Source: Modestobacter excelsi
GTDB lineage: Bacteria > Actinomycetota > Actinomycetes > Mycobacteriales > Geodermatophilaceae
Length of the DNA: 64,000 nucleotides
Assembly: GCF_005930495.1 (NCBI RefSeq)
Contig: NZ_SJEX01000007.1
Span: 1 to 64,000, forward strand
Direction of reading: 5' to 3'
Shown here: positions 25,429 to 33,606 of the stretch, in pieces
Numbering within the stretch: position 1 is the first letter of the stretch
Layout of the letters: each line of letters opens with the position of its first letter
The notes under the pieces: generated by a model
Seen by the model: the letters and a program-made list of their open reading frames with translations, nothing else
Told to the model about the DNA's origin: nothing
Database searches by the model: none
Translations under genes and position numbers: made by a program

Positions 25429-26430
25429 ATGAGTGCTCGGGTCGTCGTGGTGACGGGCGCCAGCGGGGGCATCGGGCGGGCGACCGCCGTCGCCTTCGCC
25501 CGGCGGGGGGACCGGGTGGCGCTGCTGGCCCGGGGTGAGGTCGGCCTGCAGGCTGCCGCCGACGACGTGCGCGCGGCCGGCGGCACCCCGCTCGTCGTCC
25601 CGGTGGACGTCGCGGACGCCGACGCCGTGGAGCGCGCCGCGGACCGCGTGGAGGCGGAGCTGGGCCCGATCGACGTGTGGTGCAACGTGGCCTTCACCTC
25701 GGTGTTCGCGCCCTTCTCGGAGATCAGCGCGGCCGAGTACAGCCGGGTCACCCAGGTGACCTACCTGGGGTTCGTGCACGGCACCATGGCCGCCCTGCGG
25801 CGGATGAGGGCCCGCGACCGGGGCGTCATCGTGCAGACCGGGTCCGCGCTGGCCTACCGGGGCATCCCGCTGCAGAGCGCCTACTGCGGCGCCAAGCACG
25901 CCATCCGGGGGTTCACCGAGTCACTGCTCACCGAACTGCGGCACGAGGGCAGCAACGTGCACGTGACGATGGTCAACATGCCCGGGGTCAACACCCCGCA
26001 GTTCGACTGGGTGCTCAACAAGCTGCCGAAGCGGCCGCAGCCCGTCGCGCCGATCTACTCCCCCGAGTTCGTCGCGACGTCGATGGTCTGGGCGGCCGAC
26101 CACCCGCGGCGCCGCGCCTGGTGGGTGGGGATCCCGACCGTCTACACGATCACGGGCAACAAGGTCGCCCCGGCGTTCCTGGACCGGTACCTGGCCCGCA
26201 CCGGGATCTCCGGGCAGCAGACGGACGCCGACGCCCGCCCCGACGACCCGCAGAACCTCTGGTGGCCGGCGGACGGCGAGGGCGGCCGTGACTTCGGTGC
26301 CGACGGGCGGTTCACCGAGGGCTCGTGGACGCGGGACCCGCAGGTCTGGGCCAGCCGGCACCACGGGCTGGTCGCCGTCGTCACCGGAGCAGCGGTGGCC
26401 GGCGCGGCCCTGCTGGGCCGGCGGCGATGA
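25429..26430 (+). CDS. SDR family oxidoreductase with C-terminal membrane anchor
   Basis: A 333-residue short-chain dehydrogenase. TGASGGIG is near the N-terminus and the catalytic YCGAK is near residue 148. Unlike classical 250-residue members it has an extra C-terminal part ending in one hydrophobic helix (GLVAVVTGAAVAGAALL) and RRR, so it is probably tethered to the membrane. ATG 25429 has GGGGAGA upstream. It overlaps the next gene by 4 bp and lies 20 bases after a MarR-type site. The substrate is unknown. Confidence 0.88.
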   Translation: MSARVVVVTGASGGIGRATAVAFARRGDRVALLARGEVGLQAAADDVRAAGGTPLVVPVDVADADAVERAADRVEAELGPIDVWCNVAFTSVFAPFSEISAAEYSRVTQVTYLGFVHGTMAALRRMRARDRGVIVQTGSALAYRGIPLQSAYCGAKHAIRGFTESLLTELRHEGSNVHVTMVNMPGVNTPQFDWVLNKLPKRPQPVAPIYSPEFVATSMVWAADHPRRRAWWVGIPTVYTITGNKVAPAFLDRYLARTGISGQQTDADARPDDPQNLWWPADGEGGRDFGADGRFTEGSWTRDPQVWASRHHGLVAVVTGAAVAGAALLGRRR

Positions 26431-26798
26431 CCCTCCGGAGCCGGGCGGCCGGGGCGCTGCCGGTCGTGCGGGGCGTGGCCAACGCGGTCCTGGTCGCCCG
26501 CCCGGGGGCCGTGCTCCGTGCGGTGTCCGCCCCGGCCCCGCGACCGGCCCGCTGGGTGGTGCGCCTGCTGGGCGCCCGCGTGGTGCTCCAGCAGGTGGCC
26601 GTGCTCGCCGTGCCGACCCGTCCGCTCGTGCTCCTCGGCGTCGCCGTCGACGGCCTGCACGCGGCCAGCATGGTGGGAACGGCACTGGCCTCGCCGCGCT
26701 ACCGGCGGGCAGCGGCGCTCAGCGCGGCCGCCGCCTCCGCGTCCGCGGTCCTGGGGCTGCTGACCGCGCCGGCCGCCGGGCCCCGGCCGGAGGGCTGA
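26427..26798 (+). CDS. Small hypothetical membrane protein
   Basis: A 123-residue Ala/Val/Arg-rich protein with about three hydrophobic segments (around residues 45-65, 65-85 and 90-112). Its ATG overlaps the SDR stop by 4 bp, and the ZIP gene starts 3 bases after its stop, so it belongs to that operon. I recognise no family. Confidence 0.7.
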   Translation: MTLRSRAAGALPVVRGVANAVLVARPGAVLRAVSAPAPRPARWVVRLLGARVVLQQVAVLAVPTRPLVLLGVAVDGLHAASMVGTALASPRYRRAAALSAAAASASAVLGLLTAPAAGPRPEG

Positions 26799-26801
26799 GC
26801 C

Positions 26802-27554
26802 GTGCCGACCTGGCTGGAGGCCGGGCTGTGGGGCCTGCTGGGCGGCGGCGCGCTGGTGCTCGGCGCGTTGGCCGCCTGGTTCCTCCGGGTGTCCTCGGAC
26901 GTCATCGCCTCGGTCATGGCCTTCGGCTCGGGGGTGCTGATCTCCGCCGTCGCCTTCGACCTGATGGCCGAGGCCGCCGACACCGGCGGGCTGGGCCCCA
27001 CGGCGATCGGCTTCCTGGGCGGTGCCCTGGCCTACCTGGGGGCCAACGCCCTGCTCGCGCGGTACGGCGCCCGGCACCGCAAGCGGTCGGGGGACCAGCA
27101 GCCGTCGGAGTCGCAGCAGGCCGGCAGCGGCATGGCGATCGCGGTCGGCGCCCTGCTCGACGGCATCCCCGAGTCCGTCGTGCTCGGCGTGGGCCTGCTC
27201 GCCGGCGGTGGCGTGAGCCTGTCGGTGCTGGCCGCGGTGTTCATCTCCAACGTGCCCGAGGGGCTGTCCAGCGCAGCGGGCATGAAGCGCAGCGGCCGGT
27301 CGGCGGCCTACGTCTTCGGGGTCTGGACGACGATCGCGGTGGTCAGCGCGATCGCGGCGCTGCTCGGCTACGCGACGTTGGGCGGGGCACCGCCGGAGGC
27401 GATCGCGGTGATCACCGCCGTCGCGGCGGGCGCGATCCTCACCATGATCGCCGACACGATGATCCCCGAGGCGTTCGAGGAGACCAAGACCTGGACCGGG
27501 CTGATCACCACCGTCGGGTTCCTCCTCGCCTTCGCCATCGACCGGGTCGGCTGA
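26802..27554 (+). CDS. ZIP family metal transporter
   Basis: A 250-residue polytopic membrane protein of the ZIP family (COG0428). The metal-site helices contain DGIPESVVLG and NVPEGLSSA, and helix 1-2 has the usual GSGVLISAVAFDL pattern. A His/Lys-rich loop (ARHRKRSGDQQ, about residues 88-98) sits between the helices. It would move zinc or a related divalent ion into the cytoplasm. It starts with GTG 26802 and is the last gene of the MarR-linked operon. Confidence 0.9.
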   Translation: MPTWLEAGLWGLLGGGALVLGALAAWFLRVSSDVIASVMAFGSGVLISAVAFDLMAEAADTGGLGPTAIGFLGGALAYLGANALLARYGARHRKRSGDQQPSESQQAGSGMAIAVGALLDGIPESVVLGVGLLAGGGVSLSVLAAVFISNVPEGLSSAAGMKRSGRSAAYVFGVWTTIAVVSAIAALLGYATLGGAPPEAIAVITAVAAGAILTMIADTMIPEAFEETKTWTGLITTVGFLLAFAIDRVG

Positions 27555-27571
27555 CCCGACGCCCCCGCGGG

Positions 27572-28738
27572 TCACCGGCAGGCGGCGAGGGCGGCGGCCT
27601 GCAGGTCCGTGTGCACGGCGGGCGCCTGCGGGCTGTCGAACAGCCGCTGGGTCAGCACGACCACCGCCAGGTCACGCGCCGGCTGCACCAGGAACGACGT
27701 GCCGAGCCCGCCGTCCCAGCCGGAGGCGCCGGCCCAGGGCCCCTCCCTGACCACCGACGTCCCCAGGCCCCATCCACGCCCGCCGAGGAAGGCCGCCCCG
27801 GCCTCGCGCTGCTCGGCGGTCAGCTGGTCCCGGCTCATCTCCCGCACCTGGTCCGCGGTCAGCACGGGGTCGCCGCCGCGCAGCAGCATCCGCGCGAACG
27901 CGTGCAGGTCGTCCACCGTCGACACCAGCCCCGCAGCGCCGTCGGAGAAGGCGTGCGGGCGGCTCCACTGCCCCTCCGGGAGGTCCCACACCACCAGTCC
28001 GTCCGGGGTCGGCTGGTACGCCGTCGCCAGCCGGCCGACGTCCTCGGTGGCGAAGCCGGTGTCGCGCATGCCGAGCGGCTCGAGCAGCCGCGTGCGCAGG
28101 ACCTGGTCGAACGACGTCCCGGCGGCCCGGGCGCACAGCACGGTGAGCACGTGCGCCCCGGTGTTGTAGAGCCACCGGCGGCCCGGTTGCGCCAGCAGGG
28201 GGAGCCCGCCGAACCGGGCGATCCAGGTGTCGGGGTCGACGAAGTCGTCCGGCTGCGGCGGGCCGATCGTCGCCAGACCGGCCGCCGCCGCCGCCACGAC
28301 GACCGGCCACGGCTGGGCCGCCGCGAACATCTCCACGGCCATCCCGAAGCCGAACGTGAACGTCAGCAGCCCCCGCACCGTCACCGGCCCCTCGGCGGGC
28401 AGCGTGTCGTCGAGCGGACCGTCCACCCGGCGCAGCACCCGGCGGTCGGCGAGCTCCGGCAGCAGCCGGTCGACCGGCTCGTCCAGCGCCACGAGGCCCT
28501 CGCGCACCAGCGCGAGGGTCGCGGCCGCCGTGATCGGCTTCGTCGTCGACGCGATCCGGAACAGCGACCCCCGCTCCACCGGCCTCCCGCCGATCGAGAG
28601 CGTCCCCGCCGCGTGCACGTGCACGTCGTCGCCGCAGGCCACCAGCGCGACCAGCCCCGGCACCGCGTCGTTCCCGACGTGCGACGCCGCGACCCCGTCG
28701 AACCGCTCGAGCCCAGCCCTGCTCAGTCCCGGCCCCAT
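27572..28738 (-). CDS. Serine hydrolase, class C beta-lactamase-related
   Basis: A 388-residue protein of the beta-lactamase/esterase fold. The nucleophile motif is STTK (Ser64, Lys67) and the tyrosine motif is YNT in RRWLYNTGAHV. It has no signal peptide, so it is more likely a cytoplasmic esterase or peptidase than a resistance enzyme. ATG 28738 has AGGAGAGG upstream. It follows the DHFR-like gene in the same direction after 47 bases; a link between them is not evident. Confidence 0.88.
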   Translation of the reverse strand: MGPGLSRAGLERFDGVAASHVGNDAVPGLVALVACGDDVHVHAAGTLSIGGRPVERGSLFRIASTTKPITAAATLALVREGLVALDEPVDRLLPELADRRVLRRVDGPLDDTLPAEGPVTVRGLLTFTFGFGMAVEMFAAAQPWPVVVAAAAAGLATIGPPQPDDFVDPDTWIARFGGLPLLAQPGRRWLYNTGAHVLTVLCARAAGTSFDQVLRTRLLEPLGMRDTGFATEDVGRLATAYQPTPDGLVVWDLPEGQWSRPHAFSDGAAGLVSTVDDLHAFARMLLRGGDPVLTADQVREMSRDQLTAEQREAGAAFLGGRGWGLGTSVVREGPWAGASGWDGGLGTSFLVQPARDLAVVVLTQRLFDSPQAPAVHTDLQAAALAACR

Positions 28739-28785
28739 GACCTCTCCTCCCGTTCTGCGTCGACGCCGTCGGGGGACGGCCGCGG

Positions 28786-29367
28786 TCAGCCGTGCAGTGT
28801 GGGCCGGTACACCAGCTCCTGGATGCGGCCGTCGTAGGTCCGGCTCTCCAGCATCTCCAGGTCGAAGTCGGCCGCACCCGCGAAGACCGGTTCCACCCCG
28901 GTCCGGCCGGTGAGGACCGGGAAGATCGTCACCTGCACCCGGTCGACCAGGCCGGCGGCCATCAGCGACCGGTTCAGCGACAGGCTGCCGTGCGAGCGCA
29001 ACGGCACCCGGGACTCCTCCTTGAGCGCGGCGACGACCTCGGCGGCGTCCCCGCTCACGACGGTCGCGTCCGGCCAGTCGAACGGGCCCTCCAGGGTCGA
29101 GGACACCACCGTCGTCGGCAGGTTCCGCATCCGGGTGTTGAGCGGGTCGTCCGCCTCGGACTCGGGGGTGCTCGGACCCAGCAGGCTCAGGAACTCCCGG
29201 AAGGTGCCGGCCCCGAGGACCAGCCGCTGGTCCTCCTCGTACTGGCGGAGCCGGTGGTCGAGGAACTCGGGCCCCTCCTTGCCCCAGAAGCCGCCCCAGT
29301 CGCCGCCGTCGAAGGAGCCGTAGCCGTCGAGGCTGCAGAAGACGTCGAAGGTGTAGGTCGCGGTCAT
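28786..29367 (-). CDS. Dihydrofolate reductase/RibD-like family protein
   Basis: A 193-residue protein of the RibD C-terminal/DHFR-like fold: N-terminal FDVFCSLDGYGSFDGG, a mid GAGTFREF segment and a C-terminal ESRTYDGRIQELVYRP strand pair. Such stand-alone actinobacterial proteins are often named dihydrofolate reductase, but the true substrate is seldom known. The window has several folate genes, yet this one lies outside their operons. ATG 29367 has GAGGAG upstream. Confidence 0.8.
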   Translation of the reverse strand: MTATYTFDVFCSLDGYGSFDGGDWGGFWGKEGPEFLDHRLRQYEEDQRLVLGAGTFREFLSLLGPSTPESEADDPLNTRMRNLPTTVVSSTLEGPFDWPDATVVSGDAAEVVAALKEESRVPLRSHGSLSLNRSLMAAGLVDRVQVTIFPVLTGRTGVEPVFAGAADFDLEMLESRTYDGRIQELVYRPTLHG

Positions 29368-29384
29368 GACGCGCTCCTCGGTGC

Positions 29385-29420
29385 CGGTGGTCGGGTGTCG
29401 GGTGTCGGTGGTCGGGTGTC
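29385..29420. repeat. Short tandem repeat upstream of the DHFR-like gene
   Basis: CGGTGGTCGGGTGTC occurs at 29385-29399 and again at 29406-29420, with a 21-base period. It lies 18 bases upstream of the DHFR-like start codon. It is probably a slippage product rather than an operator, but a binding site cannot be excluded. Confidence 0.6.
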
Positions 29421-29568
29421 AGGGAGCAAGACCGGGAGCGACGCCGGTACTCATCGCCGTCGCTGCCGGGGACGTGTTGCCCCCCGCACGGCGGTCCAGC
29501 ACCCTGTGCCCAGCGGCGGCGTGCCTCGGCAGGCCCGCCGGAGACCACACGGAACAGGGGTGCCCGGC

Positions 29569-30189
29569 ATGTACGCCCGAACGACGACCATCGACGGCGA
29601 CCCCCGGGAGCTGGCGACGGGGACCGCCTACGTGCGGGAGCAGTCGATGCCGGCGCTCCGCGGGATGACCGGCTGCGTCGGCCTCTCCATGCTCGCCTCC
29701 CGCAACTCCGGCCGGTCGATCGTCACGACGTCCTGGCGGGACGAGGAGGCGCTCGGCGCCAGCCGGGACGGCGTCCGGCCGCACCTGGAGCGGACTGCGG
29801 CGGCGCTCGGCGGGCGGCCGGACGTGCAGGAGTGGGAGATCGCCGCGATGCACCGGGTCCCCGAGGCGCCGCACGGGGCCTGCTCCCGGGTCACCTGGCT
29901 CCGGACCGACCCCGGCGCCGTGCAGCGCGCGGTCGACGCGGTCCGGCTCTCCCTGATGCCCAAGCTGGACGACCTGCCCGGCTTCTGCAGCGTGAGCGTC
30001 ATGGTGCGCCGTGCGGACGGCCTGGCCGTGTCGGCGGTCTCCTACGACAGCTGGGCGGACCTGGAGGAGGCGGCCGAGGGGGCACGGGAGTTCCGGGAGG
30101 AGTTCGCGCCGGCCCGGGGCATCGACACCGTGGACACCGCCGACTTCGACCTGGTGCTCGCCCACCTGGGCGTTCCCGAGACGCTCTGA
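29569..30189 (+). CDS. Hypothetical protein, dimeric alpha/beta-barrel (ABM-like)
   Basis: A 206-residue soluble protein made of two similar halves, each resembling the ferredoxin-like fold of antibiotic-biosynthesis monooxygenase domains (MYARTTTIDG...GCVGLSMLASRNSG.RSIVTTSWRD, then CSRVTWLRTD...GFCSVSVMVRRADG). Such domains often act on quinones or heme. No catalytic residue can be named. It starts at ATG 29569 and is divergent from the DHFR-like gene. The fold call is by pattern only. Confidence 0.6.
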   Translation: MYARTTTIDGDPRELATGTAYVREQSMPALRGMTGCVGLSMLASRNSGRSIVTTSWRDEEALGASRDGVRPHLERTAAALGGRPDVQEWEIAAMHRVPEAPHGACSRVTWLRTDPGAVQRAVDAVRLSLMPKLDDLPGFCSVSVMVRRADGLAVSAVSYDSWADLEEAAEGAREFREEFAPARGIDTVDTADFDLVLAHLGVPETL

Positions 30190-30222
30190 CCGCAGGGCCC
30201 GCGGCCGCGGCGGTCCGGGCGC

Positions 30223-30819
30223 TCAGCCGCCGCGGCCCGGCAGGTCCTCCCACCCCCCGGACGGCGTCACGACCGCGGTCACCTGCCGGTCGTGCGCCTC
30301 GGCCGGCAGCTCCTCGAGGCGCTCGCCGTCGAACAGCAGCGCGACGAGGACCGCGTCCGGTCGGGCGTGCACCAGCGAGGTGTCGTAGTACCCGCCGCCG
30401 CGACCCAACCGGGTCCCGACCCGGTCCGCGGCCAGCGCCGGGACGACGACGACGTCCGCGGTGCCGAGCGCGTCGGGGCCGAGCCGCGGGCCGACCGGCT
30501 CCAGCAGGCCGAAGCGTCCGGGCGCCAGACGGCCGCTGTCCACCGCCCAGTCCAGCTCCCGGCTCACCGGCGGGATGACCGGCAGCAGCACCCGTGCGCC
30601 CAGCCCGGCGAGGGCCGCCGGGAGACGGCCGTGCCCGGGCTCGGTGCGATCGGGGACGAAGGCAGCCACCGTGCGCACCCCCGCCAGCGCCTGCACCAGG
30701 GTGTCCGCCACCGCCGCCGCGGCCGTGCGGACCTCCTCGGCGGTGAGCGCACGGCGGCGCGCGAGCAGGCGTTGGCGGAGCACGGCCTTGGCGACGACCG
30801 GTTTCCCTGGATCGACCAC
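30223..30819 (-). CDS. 5-formyltetrahydrofolate cyclo-ligase
   Basis: A 198-residue enzyme that turns 5-formyl-THF plus ATP into 5,10-methenyl-THF. The family motif GRGGGYYD lies near residue 140 and the N-terminal KAVLRQRLLARRRAL helix is typical. It starts with GTG 30819. It rescues folate that has drifted into the inactive 5-formyl form, which would support the folate-heavy demethylation system further right. It is not next to that cluster, so a functional link is only an inference. Confidence 0.92.
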   Translation of the reverse strand: MVDPGKPVVAKAVLRQRLLARRRALTAEEVRTAAAAVADTLVQALAGVRTVAAFVPDRTEPGHGRLPAALAGLGARVLLPVIPPVSRELDWAVDSGRLAPGRFGLLEPVGPRLGPDALGTADVVVVPALAADRVGTRLGRGGGYYDTSLVHARPDAVLVALLFDGERLEELPAEAHDRQVTAVVTPSGGWEDLPGRGG

Positions 30820-30918
30820 CGGGGCAGCCTAGGGCTGCTCCCCGGCCCGGCGTCGGCCGTCCGCACGCCCCCCGGCGACGGAGGGTGCAGCACGGGGCCG
30901 GGCGCTACCTTGCTGCGC

Positions 30919-31794
30919 ATGCCGCGCACCCAGCCCGTCGACGGGTTCTCGCTCGCCTACGACCGCTCCGGCACCGGGCCGGCGGTGGTCCTGCTGCACG
31001 GCTGGCCGGGGAGCCGCGAGGACTTCCGGCTCGTCCGGCCGCTCCTGGCCGGCGGAGCCGACGTCGTCGCGCCGGACCTGCGCGGCTTCGGGGAGTCCGA
31101 CAAGCACGCCGTCGACCCGGACGAGGGGTACTCGGGGGCCGCACAGGCCCGCAGCATCTCTGCTCTCCTCGGCGAGCTGGCCCTCGGACCCGTCGTCCTG
31201 GCCGGGTACGACATCGGCAGCCGCATCGCCCAGGCGGTCGCGCAGGCGTTCCCGGACCGCGTCCGGGCGCTGGTCATCACCCCACCGGTGCCCGGTGCGG
31301 GACGCCGCGTGCTGGACCCCACGGCGCAGACGGAGTTCTGGTACCAGCACTTCCACCGGCTGCCGCTCGCCGCAGAGCTCCTCGACGGCGACCCCGACGC
31401 CGTCCGCAGCTACCTGCGCCACTTCTGGACCTCCTGGTCCGGACCGTCCTTCTCCCCGACCGACGACGACCTCGACCGGCTGGCCACGAGCTACGGGCAG
31501 CCGGGTGCGTTCACCAGCTCGATCGGCTGGTACCGCGCCGGACCGGGCATCCTCGCCCGGGCTCTCGCCGAGCGCGCTCCCGGACCCGCGGACCGCCTCC
31601 AGGTCCCCGTCCACGTGCTCTGGCCGGGCCACGACCCGCTGTTCCCGCCGGAGTGGGGCGACCGCCTCGGTGAGTTCTTCACCGACGTGACCGTCACGCC
31701 GCTCCCCGATGCCGGGCACTTCGTGCCGGTCGAGGCGCCCGAGGCGTTCGCCGCGGCGATCCGCACCGCGCTCGACGGCGTCCGCACCAGGTAG
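30919..31794 (+). CDS. Alpha/beta hydrolase, epoxide hydrolase-like
   Basis: A 291-residue alpha/beta hydrolase. HGWPG (residues 27-31) forms the oxyanion hole. The nucleophile is an aspartate (Asp98 in GYDIGS), as in epoxide hydrolases and haloalkane dehalogenases, and the catalytic His is in DAGHFVPVE near the C-terminus. ATG 30919 is chosen. It ends 10 bases before the convergent ligJ-like stop. The substrate is unknown. Confidence 0.88.
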   Translation: MPRTQPVDGFSLAYDRSGTGPAVVLLHGWPGSREDFRLVRPLLAGGADVVAPDLRGFGESDKHAVDPDEGYSGAAQARSISALLGELALGPVVLAGYDIGSRIAQAVAQAFPDRVRALVITPPVPGAGRRVLDPTAQTEFWYQHFHRLPLAAELLDGDPDAVRSYLRHFWTSWSGPSFSPTDDDLDRLATSYGQPGAFTSSIGWYRAGPGILARALAERAPGPADRLQVPVHVLWPGHDPLFPPEWGDRLGEFFTDVTVTPLPDAGHFVPVEAPEAFAAAIRTALDGVRTR

Positions 31795-31804
31795 CCGGCG
31801 GTGC

Positions 31805-32821
31805 TCAGCCGGCGGCGTCGAGCGCGGCGTCGAGCCGGGGGTAGACCCGACGGACGTTGCCCTCGAAGACGGCGGCCCGCGCAGCGTCGTCCAGGGCGGC
31901 CGCCTCGACGTAGCGGCGGGTGTCGTCGAAGTGGTGCCCCGTGCGCGGGTCGATGCCCCGCACCGCGCCCACCATCTCGGAGCCGAACAGCACGTTGCCG
32001 GGGTCGATGACGTCGAGCAGCAGGTCGATGCCGGGCTGGTGGTAGACGCAGGTGTCGAAGAAGACGTTGCCCATCACGTTCGTCTCCACCGGCGGCCGCT
32101 CGAGCATGTCCGCCAGGCCGCGGTACCGGCCCCAGTGGTAGGGCACCGCTCCCCCGCCGTGCGGGATGACCAGCCGCAGGTCCGGCAGGTCGGTGAACAG
32201 GTCGCCCTGGACCAGCTGCATGAACGCCGTGGTGTCGGCGTTGATGTAGTAGGCGCCGGTGGCGTGGAAGGCCGGGACGGCGGACGCCGAGACGTGCACC
32301 ATCGCCGGGACGTCGAGGGACACCATCGCCTCGTAGAACGGGTACCAGCTGCGGTCCGTGAGCGGCGGCGAGGTCCAGTGCCCGCCGCTGGGGTCGGGGT
32401 TGAGGTTGCAGCCGACGAACCCGAGCTCCTCCACGCACCGGCGCAGCTCGGCGATCGAGCCCTCGATCGGCGCGCCCGGGGACTGCGGCAGCTGGCAGAC
32501 CCCGATGAAGCGGTCGGGGTACAGCGTGGTGACCCGGTGGACGAGGTCGTTGCTGCGGCGGGTCCACTCCAGGCTCACCGCCTCGTCGCCGAGATGGGGG
32601 CCCATCGCCGAGGCCCGCGGGGAGAAGAGGGTGACGTCGATGCCGCGCTCGTCCATCAGCCGCAGCTGGCTGCCCTCGATCGTCTCGCGGATCTCGTCGT
32701 CGCTGATCGACGGGTAGGCCGGTGCCGCATCGCCGGCCTCCCAGGCGGCGAGCTGCTGCTCCCGCCAGGCGGTGTGCGCCGCCGGGGCGGTCGTGTAGTG
32801 GCCGTGGCAGTCGATGATCAT
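31805..32821 (-). CDS. ligJ: 4-oxalomesaconate hydratase-type amidohydrolase (LigJ-like)
   Basis: A 338-residue amidohydrolase-superfamily protein with the metal motif HGH (His6, His8), a further metal His in MVHVSAS and HGGGAVPYHWGR later. In the 4,5-cleavage pathway LigJ adds water to 4-oxalomesaconate to give 4-carboxy-4-hydroxy-2-oxoadipate. The assignment rests on family plus the presence of the LigK aldolase and GalD tautomerase in the same operon. The related decarboxylases (ACMSD, gamma-resorcylate) are the alternative. It is the last gene, overlapping the oxidoreductase by 4 bp. Confidence 0.85.
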   Translation of the reverse strand: MIIDCHGHYTTAPAAHTAWREQQLAAWEAGDAAPAYPSISDDEIRETIEGSQLRLMDERGIDVTLFSPRASAMGPHLGDEAVSLEWTRRSNDLVHRVTTLYPDRFIGVCQLPQSPGAPIEGSIAELRRCVEELGFVGCNLNPDPSGGHWTSPPLTDRSWYPFYEAMVSLDVPAMVHVSASAVPAFHATGAYYINADTTAFMQLVQGDLFTDLPDLRLVIPHGGGAVPYHWGRYRGLADMLERPPVETNVMGNVFFDTCVYHQPGIDLLLDVIDPGNVLFGSEMVGAVRGIDPRTGHHFDDTRRYVEAAALDDAARAAVFEGNVRRVYPRLDAALDAAG

Positions 32822-33606
32822 CGGGCGTTCTCCTGCTGTCGGTCGCGGAGCTCGGTGAGCAGGTCCCGGGCGGCCGCGGCGATCCGCGGCTGCACCCCGA
32901 GCTCGGTGAGCTGCTCGGTGGCGGCGGCCATCTCGTCGGCCCGCCGGCGGGCGTGCCGGTGTGTGCCCTCGACCAGCCGGTCGATGGTGCGGTCGTCGAA
33001 GCCGGCCAGCTCCGCGCTGATGTTGCCGCGCAGCCAGTCGCCGCAGCCGGCGGCGTCCCCGGCGGCCAGCGCCTCGACCACGGCGGCGGCCAGGCCCTTG
33101 TAGAAGACGCTGCGCAGCAGCTTGCGGGAGATCGCCTCCCCCACCGGCCCCGGCTGCACGGTCACCTGGGCGCCGAGCGGCGTCATCAGCTCGGCGAAGC
33201 GCCCGGCGGCCGGGCCGGAGACCAGCATCGGGGTGCGCAGCCCCTTGCCGGGCACCGGCGCCATCAGCGCGACGTCGACGACGTCGACCCCGCTGCCCGC
33301 CGCCTCCGCCAGCGCGACCTTCACCCCGGGCGCGGCGGTGTTCAGGTCGGCCCAGATCGTGCCCGGCCGCAGCCCGGGCAGGGCGTTGGTGAGCGCGGTC
33401 AGCGCGTCGTGCGAGCTGTTGGCGCTGAGCACCAGGTCGGCGTCGCGGACGGCGTCTGCCTCGCCGGTGCGGACCGCCACCCCCGCGACCGCGGGCACCA
33501 CCGGGTCGTACCCCCGGACGTCGGCACCGGCGGTCACCAGGTCGCGGCCGATCGCGGCGCCGGCCTCGCCCAGGCCGAGCAGGGCCACCCGCAACGCTGC
33601 CGTCAC
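32818..33606 (-). CDS. NAD(P)-binding oxidoreductase, 6-phosphogluconate dehydrogenase-like with DUF1932
   Basis: A 262-residue protein. A Rossmann domain (ALLGLGEAGAAIGRDL) of the beta-hydroxyacid dehydrogenase type is followed by a helical domain of DUF1932 type (FYKGLAAAVVEAL). It sits inside the ligJ-ligK operon with 4-bp overlaps on both sides. It is not the Gfo/Idh-type LigC dehydrogenase. It may reduce or oxidise a pathway intermediate or side product, but its substrate is unknown. Confidence 0.82.
   Translation of the reverse strand: MTAALRVALLGLGEAGAAIGRDLVTAGADVRGYDPVVPAVAGVAVRTGEADAVRDADLVLSANSSHDALTALTNALPGLRPGTIWADLNTAAPGVKVALAEAAGSGVDVVDVALMAPVPGKGLRTPMLVSGPAAGRFAELMTPLGAQVTVQPGPVGEAISRKLLRSVFYKGLAAAVVEALAAGDAAGCGDWLRGNISAELAGFDDRTIDRLVEGTHRHARRRADEMAAATEQLTELGVQPRIAAAARDLLTELRDRQQENAR

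Noticed and set aside
27572-28738. The beta-lactamase-fold protein as an antibiotic resistance gene
   Set aside because: It lacks a signal peptide and a class C lactamase context; such proteins are usually esterases or peptidases.
29385-29420. A two-copy 21-base tandem repeat as a CRISPR or regulatory array
   Set aside because: Only two partial copies without spacers; best read as simple sequence slippage.
32818-33606. The dehydrogenase in the ligJ-ligK operon as LigC
   Set aside because: LigC is a Gfo/Idh-type protein. This one has a 6-phosphogluconate dehydrogenase-like Rossmann domain and a DUF1932-type C-terminus, so I left the function open.
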